The notes: generated by a model from the letters alone, not told the origin. Shown: positions 1 through 6,562, numbered from the stretch's first letter. The stretch is DNA of 7,358 bases from Deltaproteobacteria bacterium (GCA_027295555.1 JAPUKT010000363.1:1-7358); one strand, 5' to 3'. Translations and numbers: made by a program.

Positions 1-55
1 CAAAGCGTTGCAGGGGCGTTTCGACTCGTGAGCCGCGACTGCTAGGCTCCGCCGG

Positions 56-931
56 ATGAAATTCAGCGCCTCGATCGCCATGGCCCCGCCCGGGGATTAC
101 GTTCCTGTCGCGCAGGAGGCCGAGAAGCTTGGATACCACGCGATCGTTCTACCGGATTCGATCTTCTTTTCGGAAGAGGTCAGCAAGCCGTACCCCTACA
201 CCCAAGACGGCGGCCGAATGTGGGGCCCGGAGACCCCGTGGATCGAACCGCTGATCGGTGCAGCCGCAATGGCTGCTGCAACCAAGACACTCTTCTTATA
301 CACGAGCGTCGTGAAACTGCCGGTGCGGCATCCGGTGCTGGTGGCCAAGCAGGTCGCCTCACTTGCCGCCATCTCCAACAACCGCTTTGGTTTCGGTGCC
401 GGTCTCGGTTGGCTTCCGGAGGAGTTCAAGTGGTGCGGAACCGAGTTCGAGACGCGGGGCAAGCGCATGGATGAGTGCCTCGAGATTCTCCGCCTGCTTT
501 GGACCGGTGACATGGTCGAGTACCACGGCGAGCACTACGATTTCGGCAAGATTCAGATGAGCCCAGCGCCCACCAAGCCGATTCCGATCTACATCGGCGG
601 GCACACCAAGCCCGGGCTCAAGCGGGCGGCCAAGTACGGCGATGGCTGGTCCTCGGCCATGCTCACCTCCAAGCAACTCGTCGGGCTGGTCCGGCAGATC
701 GAGGGATATCGGAAGGAATACGGCCGTGATCACCTCCCGATGGAGTATCAGGCGGTCGTGACCGATGCCTGGGACGCGGACGGCTTCAAGCGCCTCGAGG
801 ACGAGGGCGTCACCGACATCATTACCGTCCCGTGGCTGATATATGGGACACCGATGCAGGGCGGGACCCTGCAGGGACGCATCGACGGCTTGAAACGCTT
901 CGCAGACGAAGTTATCGCCAAGATGCAATGA
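56..931 (+). CDS. Luciferase-like (LLM) F420-dependent oxidoreductase
   Basis: This 291-residue protein looks like a bacterial luciferase-like monooxygenase-family TIM barrel of the type that uses F420 instead of FMN (close in character to the TIGR03619 group). Seen: an N-terminal barrel strand MKFSASIAMA; the segment LPVRHPVLVAKQVASLA (about residues 88-104); the glycine-rich FGFGAGLGWLPEEF (111-124), typical of cofactor-contacting loops in this family; and PIPIYIGGHTKPGLKRAAKYGDGW (about 175-198), the usual C-terminal phosphate-binding region. Length is normal. Likely a cytosolic hydride-transfer enzyme; the substrate cannot be read from sequence. Its TGA overlaps the cofG ATG (ATGA at 928-931), so it is probably translated together with Fo synthase, which strengthens the F420 (not FMN) assignment. 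The start is the first good ATG; no strong Shine-Dalgarno site is visible upstream and only 55 bp of leader lie in the window. Confidence 0.9.
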   Translation: MKFSASIAMAPPGDYVPVAQEAEKLGYHAIVLPDSIFFSEEVSKPYPYTQDGGRMWGPETPWIEPLIGAAAMAAATKTLFLYTSVVKLPVRHPVLVAKQVASLAAISNNRFGFGAGLGWLPEEFKWCGTEFETRGKRMDECLEILRLLWTGDMVEYHGEHYDFGKIQMSPAPTKPIPIYIGGHTKPGLKRAAKYGDGWSSAMLTSKQLVGLVRQIEGYRKEYGRDHLPMEYQAVVTDAWDADGFKRLEDEGVTDIITVPWLIYGTPMQGGTLQGRIDGLKRFADEVIAKMQ

Positions 932-2070
932 GTCCCGAGCTTCGAATTTTGACACAGGCGAGCGTCGCGCCTGTTGCCGATCAGGATGCATACCGCCTGG
1001 CCGGTCTCGATACGGCAACCCTGTGCGAGGCGGCTCGGGCGCGTCGTGATCGCGCGTGGGGTACGATCTTGACCTTCTCACCCAAGGTCTTCTTGCCGAT
1101 CACCAATCTGTGTCGGAACCGTTGCGACTATTGCTCGTTTCGACGCTCGCCGGGCGATCCGGGCGAGTGGACGATGAGCCCGGATGAAATCCGTACCTGG
1201 CTCTCCCGCGCTCGAGAGCAGGGCTGCATCGAAGCTTTGTTCTGTCTCGGTGATACCCCGGAGACGGGCTTCCGCGAGTACCGTGCGTTGCTTCGCTCGT
1301 GGGGTCACGAATGCACGGTAGACTACCTCTACTGGGCTGCCGAGCAGGCTCTGGCCGAAGGGCTTCTCCCGCACACGAACGCTGGCATTCTTTCCCGCGA
1401 CGACATGATCGAGTTGCGCCCGGTCAACGTCAGCCTTGGATTGATGCTCGAGACGGTGAGCGACCGCTTGTGCGAAAAAGGGATGCCCCACCACAAGGCG
1501 CCCGACAAGCGTCCCGCGACACGAATCCGGATGACCCGGGAAGCGGGCGAGCTGCGGATTCCCTTTACCTCGGGGCTGCTCATCGGCATCGGCGAGACAC
1601 TCGAGGAGCGGATCGACACCCTGCTTGCAATCCGGGCCATCCAACGCGAGTACGGCCACATTCAGGAGGTGATCGTTCAGAACTTCCGCGCTCACCCTTC
1701 GACGCCCATGGGCTCCGCCGCCGAGCCAACCGAGGACGATTTGGCGGCTGCAGTGGCGTTGGCCCGACTGATTTTGGATGACGATGTGAGCGTACAGGCC
1801 CCCCCAAACCTCAGCCCGGCCTCGATCAAGGCCTTGATCGACGCGGGGATCAACGACTTCGGTGGGATTTCACCGGTCAGCCCGGACTACATCAACCCTC
1901 GGCACCCGTGGCCACACCTCGAGAAGCTCTCCGAGACCTGCGCCGCTGCTGGCTTCGACCTCCGGCCTCGCTTGCCGCTCTATCCCTCGCATCTCGAAAC
2001 GACCGAGTTCGTCGACCCATCTCTTCGCCCACGCGTCGACGAGCTTCAGTTGGGACTGGCCGCACAATGA
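928..2070 (+). CDS. cofG: Fo synthase subunit CofG (radical SAM)
   Basis: CofG is the 7,8-didemethyl-8-hydroxy-5-deazariboflavin synthase subunit that closes the deazaflavin ring from the CofH product. The 380-residue protein has the radical-SAM CX3CX2C cluster site at Cys62, Cys66 and Cys69 (NLCRNRCDYCSF). It also shows family signatures: LGLMLETVSDRLCEKGMPHH, which resembles the CofG segment before the SAM-contacting strands, and NDFGGISPVSPDYINPRHPW near the C-terminus. The start is ATG 928, not the upstream in-frame GTG/ATG options that would run into the preceding gene; it gives an ATGA overlap with that gene's stop. The 3' end overlaps cofH in the same way (2067-2070), so one coupled operon is likely. 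The family assignment is firm; function is inferred from homology and the cofH neighbour. CofG is a separate polypeptide here, whereas actinobacterial FbiC fuses both halves. Confidence 0.96.
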   Translation: MSPELRILTQASVAPVADQDAYRLAGLDTATLCEAARARRDRAWGTILTFSPKVFLPITNLCRNRCDYCSFRRSPGDPGEWTMSPDEIRTWLSRAREQGCIEALFCLGDTPETGFREYRALLRSWGHECTVDYLYWAAEQALAEGLLPHTNAGILSRDDMIELRPVNVSLGLMLETVSDRLCEKGMPHHKAPDKRPATRIRMTREAGELRIPFTSGLLIGIGETLEERIDTLLAIRAIQREYGHIQEVIVQNFRAHPSTPMGSAAEPTEDDLAAAVALARLILDDDVSVQAPPNLSPASIKALIDAGINDFGGISPVSPDYINPRHPWPHLEKLSETCAAAGFDLRPRLPLYPSHLETTEFVDPSLRPRVDELQLGLAAQ

Positions 2071-3344
2071 CCACGCAGCTCGAGTCCTGTCTGGGAAGTG
2101 TGTCGCGTGGCGTTCGCTCGATCCTCGAGCGGAGCCTCGACGATTACGAGCTCGGTGTGGACGATGGGGTCCTGCTGAGCGGAGCGCGAGGCACCGACCT
2201 TCATGCGCTGTGTCTGGTGGCCGACGAGCTTCGCCATCGGCAGGCGGGGGATCGCGTCACCTACGTCGTCAATCGAAACATCAACTTCACCAACGTTTGC
2301 ATCAAGAACTGCAAGTTCTGCGCGTTTGCAAGGACCGTTCGGTCGGAGCAAGGCTACTTCCTTCCCCACGAAGAGATCGCGCGCCGTGTCCAACAAGCGT
2401 GGGACATGGGGGCGACGGAGGTGTGCTTACAAGCCGGGCTTTCACCAAATCTCACCGGCGACAGTTACATCGATCTTTGTCATGTCGTGAAGGAGACGGC
2501 GCCAGACATTCACATCCATGCATTCTCGCCCGAGGAAGTGAAGTTCGGGGCGTCGTTGAAGAGGGTTTCGTTTCACGACTATCTCACCGAGCTCGTGGCT
2601 GCTGGCTTGGGGTCGCTGCCAGGCACCTCAGCCGAGATCCTCGACGACCGCCTGAGAAAGACGATCGCGCCAACCCGAATCAGCACCGCCGAGTGGGTCG
2701 AGGTGATCAGCTCCGCGCACAAGCTCGGCATCCCGACGACCTCGACGATGATGTTCGGCCACGTCGAATCCGTCGGAGACCGGATGCGTCACATGGACCT
2801 TCTTCGTAGAATGCAGCGGGAGACGGGTGGATTCACCGAGTTCGTGCCGCTCTCCTTCGTACACGAAGAAGCGCCATTGTTCGTGAAGAGCGACGTGCCG
2901 GGCGTACGTCCTGGCCCCACCGGGGACGACGTATTGCGTCTTTACGCCATCGCTAGGCTGATGCTTGGGCACGACATTCCGAACCTTCAGGCGTCCTGGG
3001 TCAAGGAAGGCCTCCGGACTTCGCAGCTCCTCTTGGGCTCTGGTGTCAACGATCTGGGCGGGACCCTCATGAACGAGAGCATCTCCACCGCCGCAGGAGC
3101 ACGACACGGCCAACTCATGACGCCCGCGACGCTGCGTCGGGCGATCCGCGATTCCGGACGGATTCCCGTTGAGCGCGACACCCGTTACGGCGTGGTTCGC
3201 GAGTTCGGCGCGACGGCCGATGACGACCCCGTCGAGCCACTCGATGGCGTACAAGATCCGGACGCGGTCTTCGGGTCGTATCAACAGCTGACCCAAGACG
3301 CTCGGTTTCACTACGAGCCTCGCGGGCTTCGCGTGGTGAGCTAG
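2067..3344 (+). CDS. cofH: Fo synthase subunit CofH (radical SAM)
   Basis: CofH is the 5-amino-6-(D-ribitylamino)uracil--L-tyrosine 4-hydroxyphenyl transferase, the first radical-SAM step of Fo formation. The 425-residue protein carries NINFTNVCIKNCKFCAFAR with CX3CX2C at Cys78, Cys82 and Cys85, the hallmark CofH cluster region. Further family stretches are SLPGTSAEILDDRLRK, KLGIPTTSTMMFGHVES and QLLLGSGVNDLGGTLMNESI. The start is ATG 2067, overlapping the cofG stop by 4 bp; longer in-frame starts back to 1908 lie inside cofG and encode unrelated arginine-rich sequence. The last roughly 48 residues (from about 378) are an Asp/Pro-rich tail containing PVEPLDGVQDPDAVF, beyond the core signatures; its role is unknown. 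Cytosolic; it hands its product to CofG, encoded just upstream. Confidence 0.96.
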   Translation: MTTQLESCLGSVSRGVRSILERSLDDYELGVDDGVLLSGARGTDLHALCLVADELRHRQAGDRVTYVVNRNINFTNVCIKNCKFCAFARTVRSEQGYFLPHEEIARRVQQAWDMGATEVCLQAGLSPNLTGDSYIDLCHVVKETAPDIHIHAFSPEEVKFGASLKRVSFHDYLTELVAAGLGSLPGTSAEILDDRLRKTIAPTRISTAEWVEVISSAHKLGIPTTSTMMFGHVESVGDRMRHMDLLRRMQRETGGFTEFVPLSFVHEEAPLFVKSDVPGVRPGPTGDDVLRLYAIARLMLGHDIPNLQASWVKEGLRTSQLLLGSGVNDLGGTLMNESISTAAGARHGQLMTPATLRRAIRDSGRIPVERDTRYGVVREFGATADDDPVEPLDGVQDPDAVFGSYQQLTQDARFHYEPRGLRVVS

Positions 3345-3350
3345 GGTAGG
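3343..3350 (+). promoter_or_regulatory. Shine-Dalgarno-like site of the SDR gene
   Basis: AGGGTAGG lies 5 nt before ATG 3356 and begins inside the cofH stop codon. It is the clearest purine-rich ribosome-binding site on the plus arm. It supports the chosen dehydrogenase start and suggests this gene initiates independently, although it is probably co-transcribed with cofH 11 bp away. Confidence 0.5.
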
Positions 3351-3355
3351 CGGCG

Positions 3356-4165
3356 ATGAGCAAGTTGGCAGAGCGTTATGGCCCGTGGGCAGTGATCACC
3401 GGTGCGTCTTCCGGCATTGGCGCCGAGTTTGCGCGTCAGCTGGCGGGGTACGGGTTGAACGTCGTTTTGGTCGCCCGCCGGCGCGACCGTCTCGAAGAGC
3501 TCGCGTTGGGCATCGAAGACATGTACCGCGTCGAAGCTCGCGTTGCGCCAGCCGATCTGACCGCGCGCGACGTCATCCAAGCGTTGCAACCCGCGCTCGC
3601 CGACATCGAGATCGGGCTGCTGGTCAACTGCGCTGGCTTTGGGACCACCGGCCCGTTCTTGGATATGGACCCGAGCGTGCAAGAGTCGATGATCAACTTG
3701 AATTGTCAAGCTCCTATCGTGCTCACGCATGAAGTTGCCCAAGGCATGCGTGAACGTGGCCGTGGCGGCGTGATCTTCGTCTCCTCGGTGAACGGGTTTT
3801 GCGGCGCCCCAGGGATGGCCAACTACAACGCCACAAAAGGCTATGACTTGCTGTTTGCCGAAGGCTTGGCCGCCGAGCTCGCGCCCTATGGCGTAGATGT
3901 GCAAGCGCTCTGTCCGGGAGGGACGCACACCGAGTTTCAGCGAGTCGCTGGCATCGACGCGCGGAGGCTCGGTCCGCTGAGCGGCTTGGTGTTTGCCAAC
4001 GCGTCGACGGTGGTCGCTACCAGTCTGCGAAAGCTCGGGAAGCGCGTGACGGTGGTTCCCGGCTTCGTCAACAAGCTCAACGTCTTCATGATGCGCTTCA
4101 TGCCGCGGTGGCTGTCGACCCGCCTATTCGGGTCGGCCCTCCGCCGCCTCGCAGCTCACAACTGA
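3356..4165 (+). CDS. Short-chain dehydrogenase/reductase (classical SDR)
   Basis: This 269-residue Rossmann-fold oxidoreductase is of the classical SDR type. Seen: the nucleotide-binding TGASSGIG motif at 15-22; an arginine cluster after the second strand (VARRRDRLEEL, 39-49), usually a sign of NADP(H) preference; NCAGFG (91-96) in place of the common NNAG; and the catalytic set Ser144, Tyr157 and Lys161 (YNATK), followed by CPGGTHTEF (186-194). The C-terminus (FVNKLNVFMMRFMPRWLSTR) is hydrophobic and basic, as in SDRs of the 17beta-hydroxysteroid/3-ketoacyl reductase-like (HSD12/DltE-like) branch, and could lie near the membrane. The substrate is unknown. It is the last gene of the plus arm, 11 bp after cofH, so co-expression with F420 synthesis is likely. 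Its final 42 bp overlap the opposing nitroreductase-family gene. Confidence 0.9.
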   Translation: MSKLAERYGPWAVITGASSGIGAEFARQLAGYGLNVVLVARRRDRLEELALGIEDMYRVEARVAPADLTARDVIQALQPALADIEIGLLVNCAGFGTTGPFLDMDPSVQESMINLNCQAPIVLTHEVAQGMRERGRGGVIFVSSVNGFCGAPGMANYNATKGYDLLFAEGLAAELAPYGVDVQALCPGGTHTEFQRVAGIDARRLGPLSGLVFANASTVVATSLRKLGKRVTVVPGFVNKLNVFMMRFMPRWLSTRLFGSALRRLAAHN

Positions 4166-4606
4166 AGGTTGTGCTTGCCTAAGCTCGATTAAGAACACCG
4201 GATACCTATCGGCAATCCGCTTCATGTCTTCGAGCGTTGGGTTCTCTAGGTCGAAATACATACGTGCGGCTTCTTTTGACGAGCGCGAAAACGCGCGCTC
4301 GCTGACGTACGCCAGCAAGATGGGTGCTCGCTGATCGATGGGCACCTCGGCGAGCTGAATCCGCTTCCTCGAGCCGTGGACGATGTGTGCCTTGCCGCCG
4401 CTCGCGCGTACGTTCTTCACCCAATTCTGCTCGCCGAATAAGGATACGAGATATTCCTTCCCGTCGAGCCGTGCAGGTGAAAGCGAGAGGCGAATGGGTT
4501 TGCCGGAACGCCGCCCCCGGACTTCTAACGTGACACTACGGGGCGTGATCCCGAGGGCCGTCATGCGAGGCGCGATGTGGCGATTAAACCATTCGAGAAA
4601 GCTCAT
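4124..4606 (-). CDS. Deazaflavin-dependent nitroreductase/quinone reductase family protein (Ddn-like)
   Basis: This 160-residue split-beta-barrel protein resembles the F420H2-dependent family that includes mycobacterial Ddn (TIGR00026 type). Seen: an amphipathic N-terminal helix (MSFLEWFNRHIAPRM); SVTLEVRGRRSGKPIRLSLSP at 24-44, matching the family's strand plus GRxSG phosphate/deazaflavin-binding turn; EYLVSLFGEQNWVKNVRASG (51-70), corresponding to the W-x-x-N segment; and RYPVFLIEL (134-142), the usual C-terminal strand. The family transfers hydride from F420H2 to quinones, nitro groups or enones, often near the membrane; the substrate here is unknown. A TTG start at 4624 would add six residues (MLHRCR), but ATG 4606 gives the better family-like N-terminus; neither has a clear Shine-Dalgarno site. 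The gene lies 45 bp after the Rieske gene, and its last 13 codons plus stop are antisense to the SDR gene. Confidence 0.85.
   Translation of the reverse strand: MSFLEWFNRHIAPRMTALGITPRSVTLEVRGRRSGKPIRLSLSPARLDGKEYLVSLFGEQNWVKNVRASGGKAHIVHGSRKRIQLAEVPIDQRAPILLAYVSERAFSRSSKEAARMYFDLENPTLEDMKRIADRYPVFLIELRQAQPSVVSCEAAEGRPE
4157..4173. other. Small inverted repeat at the convergent gene ends
   Basis: CACAAC (4157-4162) and GTTGTG (4168-4173) form a perfect 6-bp stem with a 5-nt loop that contains the SDR stop codon. There is no T-tract on either side, so it does not qualify as a canonical intrinsic terminator. Its position at the tail-to-tail junction makes it the only visible candidate for a weak transcription end or mRNA 3' stabiliser. 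It could equally be chance. Confidence 0.25.
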
Positions 4607-4651
4607 GCGGCACCGATGCAGCAAGCTAGCGCAAGCTCGACGTAGCGAACC

Positions 4652-5908
4652 TTACACCAGAACTTCCACTCGCCCATGGTTTACCCGATGCTCGATGGGG
4701 GTCAAGTTGAGGGTCTTGATGAACTTGTCTTTGTTGGTGATGTTTGGGCCGATGCATCTTCCTTCGGTGTCGAAGTAGAGGCCATGGAAGGGGCAGCGGA
4801 GGTAGTCGTCGTCTAGTTTTCCGCCGTGACCAAGATGGGCGCCTTGGTGTGGGCAGTACGCGTCGAAAACACGAAGGCCTCCGGTGGTGTCCGTGCGCGC
4901 CACGAGCTCTTCGCCGGCGACGCTGTATCGGTGGACTTTGCCGGCCTTGATGTTCTTCACGTCATCGAGCGGTTTCCATTGCTTGTCTTCCGGCGCCTTT
5001 GGTTGAACCTCCGCCGGCTGGAAGTCTTTGGGGTAGAACGATTCTCCCCAGCGAATGACTTCATGCAAGTGTTTCTCGGATGGAAGAAGACCCCGGTTTC
5101 GAAGGTACTTTTTGTTGGTCCAGATGATCGCGTCGATATCAAACTCGTTCTTGATGAAACCGGCCATGACGCCCGCGAGTACGTCGCAGAGAGCGCGCTT
5201 CGGAAAGAGTCGCTGAAAGATTCGTTCGGCCCATGAAGGGAAGGTCTCTGGGTGGATGGCCATGGTGACGTACACCCGCGTCCGATTCGCGCCTTCCGGG
5301 GTCAGGCTGACGAGGGCGTGCATTTGCGGGGTGCCCGATCCTTCGGCGCCTACGACGGCGAACCCGGGCCCGTGATACACATAATCTTGTGTGAGTATCA
5401 ATTGGGGTAGGACCTTGGACAACAGGCGAATCGTGCGACGCGTAGAGCATGAGCCGTAGCGGAACTTGGTGTCCTGCTTCAGCGTGATCGTGTCCTTGGA
5501 TACCTCGTGGTCATATATCTTCGAGTAGTCCCACAGGTGGACCGCCTTGAAATGAAGGTTGTCCGACCCGTTTTCCACGAAGTCCATGACGTGGGTGTCC
5601 TCGAATATCGTCGCTGGGCTCGACACGTATTTGGAGGAGTACTTTTCTTCGTACAACGTCGGAAACCGGCGGTCGGGATTCGCTAGATCATCTCCGTACC
5701 ACACGAAGATGATGCCGATCTCGACGACGACGCACATCTCGTGCTTGCCCTCGAACAAGACGCTGTACGGCGCCTCGCTGTCGTCGGGTCTCGGTTCGAT
5801 CGTGACAAAGGAATCCAGGAACAGGACGCGGTCAGGTCTTTTGTCCTCAAACTCCTTGACGGGGATGAGGTTGAACCAGGTTTGCAGTCTTTGAGGGCGA
5901 GGGTTCAT
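4652..5908 (-). CDS. Rieske non-haem iron oxygenase with C-terminal Rieske domain
   Basis: This 418-residue protein appears to be a complete oxygenase of the KshA/cholesterol-7-desaturase/VanA-like type with inverted domain order. Residues about 60-294 match the catalytic domain: GIIFVWYGD (65-73); VENGSDNLHFKAVH with the mononuclear iron pattern N-x2-D-x2-H-x4-H (Asn113, Asp116, His119, His124); the probable third ligand Asp259 in DAIIW; and NKKYL followed by WGESFYP. The Rieske domain follows at about 310-418, with CPH (Cys352, His354), 17 residues, then CPFH (Cys372, His375), ending in a typical HGRVEVLV strand. In the usual enzymes the Rieske domain is N-terminal. The start is certain to within the ORF because an in-frame TAA sits directly before ATG 5908. 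It would oxygenate or desaturate a hydrophobic substrate using electrons from a separate reductase not encoded here. It sits between cofC and the Ddn-like gene, by eye slightly less GC-rich than its neighbours. Confidence 0.88.
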   Translation of the reverse strand: MNPRPQRLQTWFNLIPVKEFEDKRPDRVLFLDSFVTIEPRPDDSEAPYSVLFEGKHEMCVVVEIGIIFVWYGDDLANPDRRFPTLYEEKYSSKYVSSPATIFEDTHVMDFVENGSDNLHFKAVHLWDYSKIYDHEVSKDTITLKQDTKFRYGSCSTRRTIRLLSKVLPQLILTQDYVYHGPGFAVVGAEGSGTPQMHALVSLTPEGANRTRVYVTMAIHPETFPSWAERIFQRLFPKRALCDVLAGVMAGFIKNEFDIDAIIWTNKKYLRNRGLLPSEKHLHEVIRWGESFYPKDFQPAEVQPKAPEDKQWKPLDDVKNIKAGKVHRYSVAGEELVARTDTTGGLRVFDAYCPHQGAHLGHGGKLDDDYLRCPFHGLYFDTEGRCIGPNITNKDKFIKTLNLTPIEHRVNHGRVEVLV

Positions 5909-5918
5909 TTAAGAGGTG

Positions 5919-5928
5919 ATGGTACCAT
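5919..5928. promoter_or_regulatory. 10-bp perfect palindrome upstream of the Rieske gene
   Basis: ATGGTACCAT lies in the 57-bp gap (5909-5965) between cofC and the Rieske gene, 10-19 bp ahead of the Rieske ATG. A short operator or ribosome-blocking element is possible. No convincing promoter hexamers or terminator were seen in this gap, so chance is a real alternative. Confidence 0.15.
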
Positions 5929-5965
5929 AAGCACGGGATGCGTACGCGGCTCACAATTGAGTCGT

Positions 5966-6562
5966 TCAGCGCTCTCGAAAGCGAGCCAGATCGACGGGGT
6001 CGTCCACGTCGAATGCGATACCGCTGCTGAGCTGTACGTTGACCGTCAACCCCAGCTCTCGTGCTCGGGCAAGATGACGTAGCAGGCTGTCCTCGTGGCC
6101 AAGGCAGCTTGGAAGCACGGTGGGTGGCGCGAGTGCGATCACATTGGTGCCTTGGCCCAACCTGTCCGGCACGAGGACGACCTCGACCTCGGTGAGGGCG
6201 CGTGCGACGCTGGCGATGTCGTCGCTCGTCAGATCCGGAAGGTCGCTCATGCAAACGATCGCTTTGGTGGCCCCGCGATTCGCCAACTGGCGGAGCGCGT
6301 CATCGACCACGCGAGCGAGACCTGGCTTCCCTGGAGGATCCGAAAGCGCCAGGAGACCCAGCCGCTCCGCGTGGTCACGCGCGTTTGGCGAGTCGCTGAC
6401 GACGGCGATGCCGTCGACGTTGGGGGCCTCTCGAAGGACTTGCACCACGTGCTCGAAGAGCTCCCGCGCGAGAAGTTCACGCTCTTCTGGCGACAACACC
6501 TCGGATAGACGTGACTTTCCGCGGTCGAACCCTTTGATCGGAATCAATGCCCAGGTGCTCAT
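5966..6562 (-). CDS. cofC: CofC/FbiD phospholactate (or PEP) guanylyltransferase
   Basis: CofC activates 2-phospho-L-lactate, or phosphoenolpyruvate or 3-phosphoglycerate in some bacteria, with GTP to give the unstable guanylyl-diphospho intermediate used by CofD. The 198-residue length is normal. Seen: the N-terminal nucleotidyltransferase motif ALIPIKGFDRGKSRLS (5-20), with Lys10, Lys16 and Arg18; VSDLP-like MSDLPDL (105-111), the metal-binding region; PDRLGQGTNVIAL (132-144), strongly typical of CofC; and GHEDSLLRH (155-163) with FDVDDPVDLARF at the C-terminus. ATG 6562 overlaps the cofD stop (ATGA), and a GGAG site lies 6 nt upstream at 6569-6572. This start is therefore well supported. 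Which phospho-acid is used cannot be decided by eye. The first 27 codons are duplicated at the right edge of the window. Confidence 0.95.
   Translation of the reverse strand: MSTWALIPIKGFDRGKSRLSEVLSPEERELLARELFEHVVQVLREAPNVDGIAVVSDSPNARDHAERLGLLALSDPPGKPGLARVVDDALRQLANRGATKAIVCMSDLPDLTSDDIASVARALTEVEVVLVPDRLGQGTNVIALAPPTVLPSCLGHEDSLLRHLARARELGLTVNVQLSSGIAFDVDDPVDLARFRER
6481..6558. repeat. Direct repeat, copy 1 (within the 5' part of cofC)
   Basis: This 78-bp stretch recurs exactly 800 bp to the right at 7281-7358 with one mismatch (T at 6488, C at 7288); positions 6489-6558 are identical over 70 bp. It encodes CofC residues about 2-28 in its natural context, so this copy is taken as the original. 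Confidence 0.97.

Noticed and set aside
1..31. Possible 3' tail of an upstream gene (frame 2 reads KALQGRFDS then TGA)
   Set aside because: Nine codons are too few to support a call, though a gene ending here, 24 bp before the LLM start, would be plausible.
359..1081. 240-codon open frame on the minus strand
   Set aside because: It is antisense to the LLM and cofG genes, has no recognisable domain, and its composition is that of a GC-rich codon shadow.
1078..1695. 205-codon minus-strand frame inside cofG
   Set aside because: Antisense shadow of conserved CofG codons; no family features.
1862..2809. 315-codon plus-strand frame across cofG and cofH
   Set aside because: Its Arg/Ser/His-rich sequence without motifs lies wholly inside two firmly identified genes in another frame.
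2628..3311. 227-codon minus-strand frame inside cofH
   Set aside because: Antisense shadow of conserved CofH codons; no family features.
3341..3928. 195-codon minus-strand frame inside the SDR gene
   Set aside because: It is fully antisense to a gene with complete SDR catalytic motifs and has no features of its own.
4621..4637. GCAAGCT repeated twice 10 bp apart between the Rieske and Ddn-like genes
   Set aside because: Two 7-bp copies in a 45-bp spacer are easily chance, and no array or stem of useful length forms.
5909..5965. Lac-operator-like AATTGTGAGC and weak promoter-like hexamers on the minus strand ahead of the Rieske gene
   Set aside because: The half-site has no symmetrical partner, and the -35/-10 candidates fit poorly with spacing over 18 bp.
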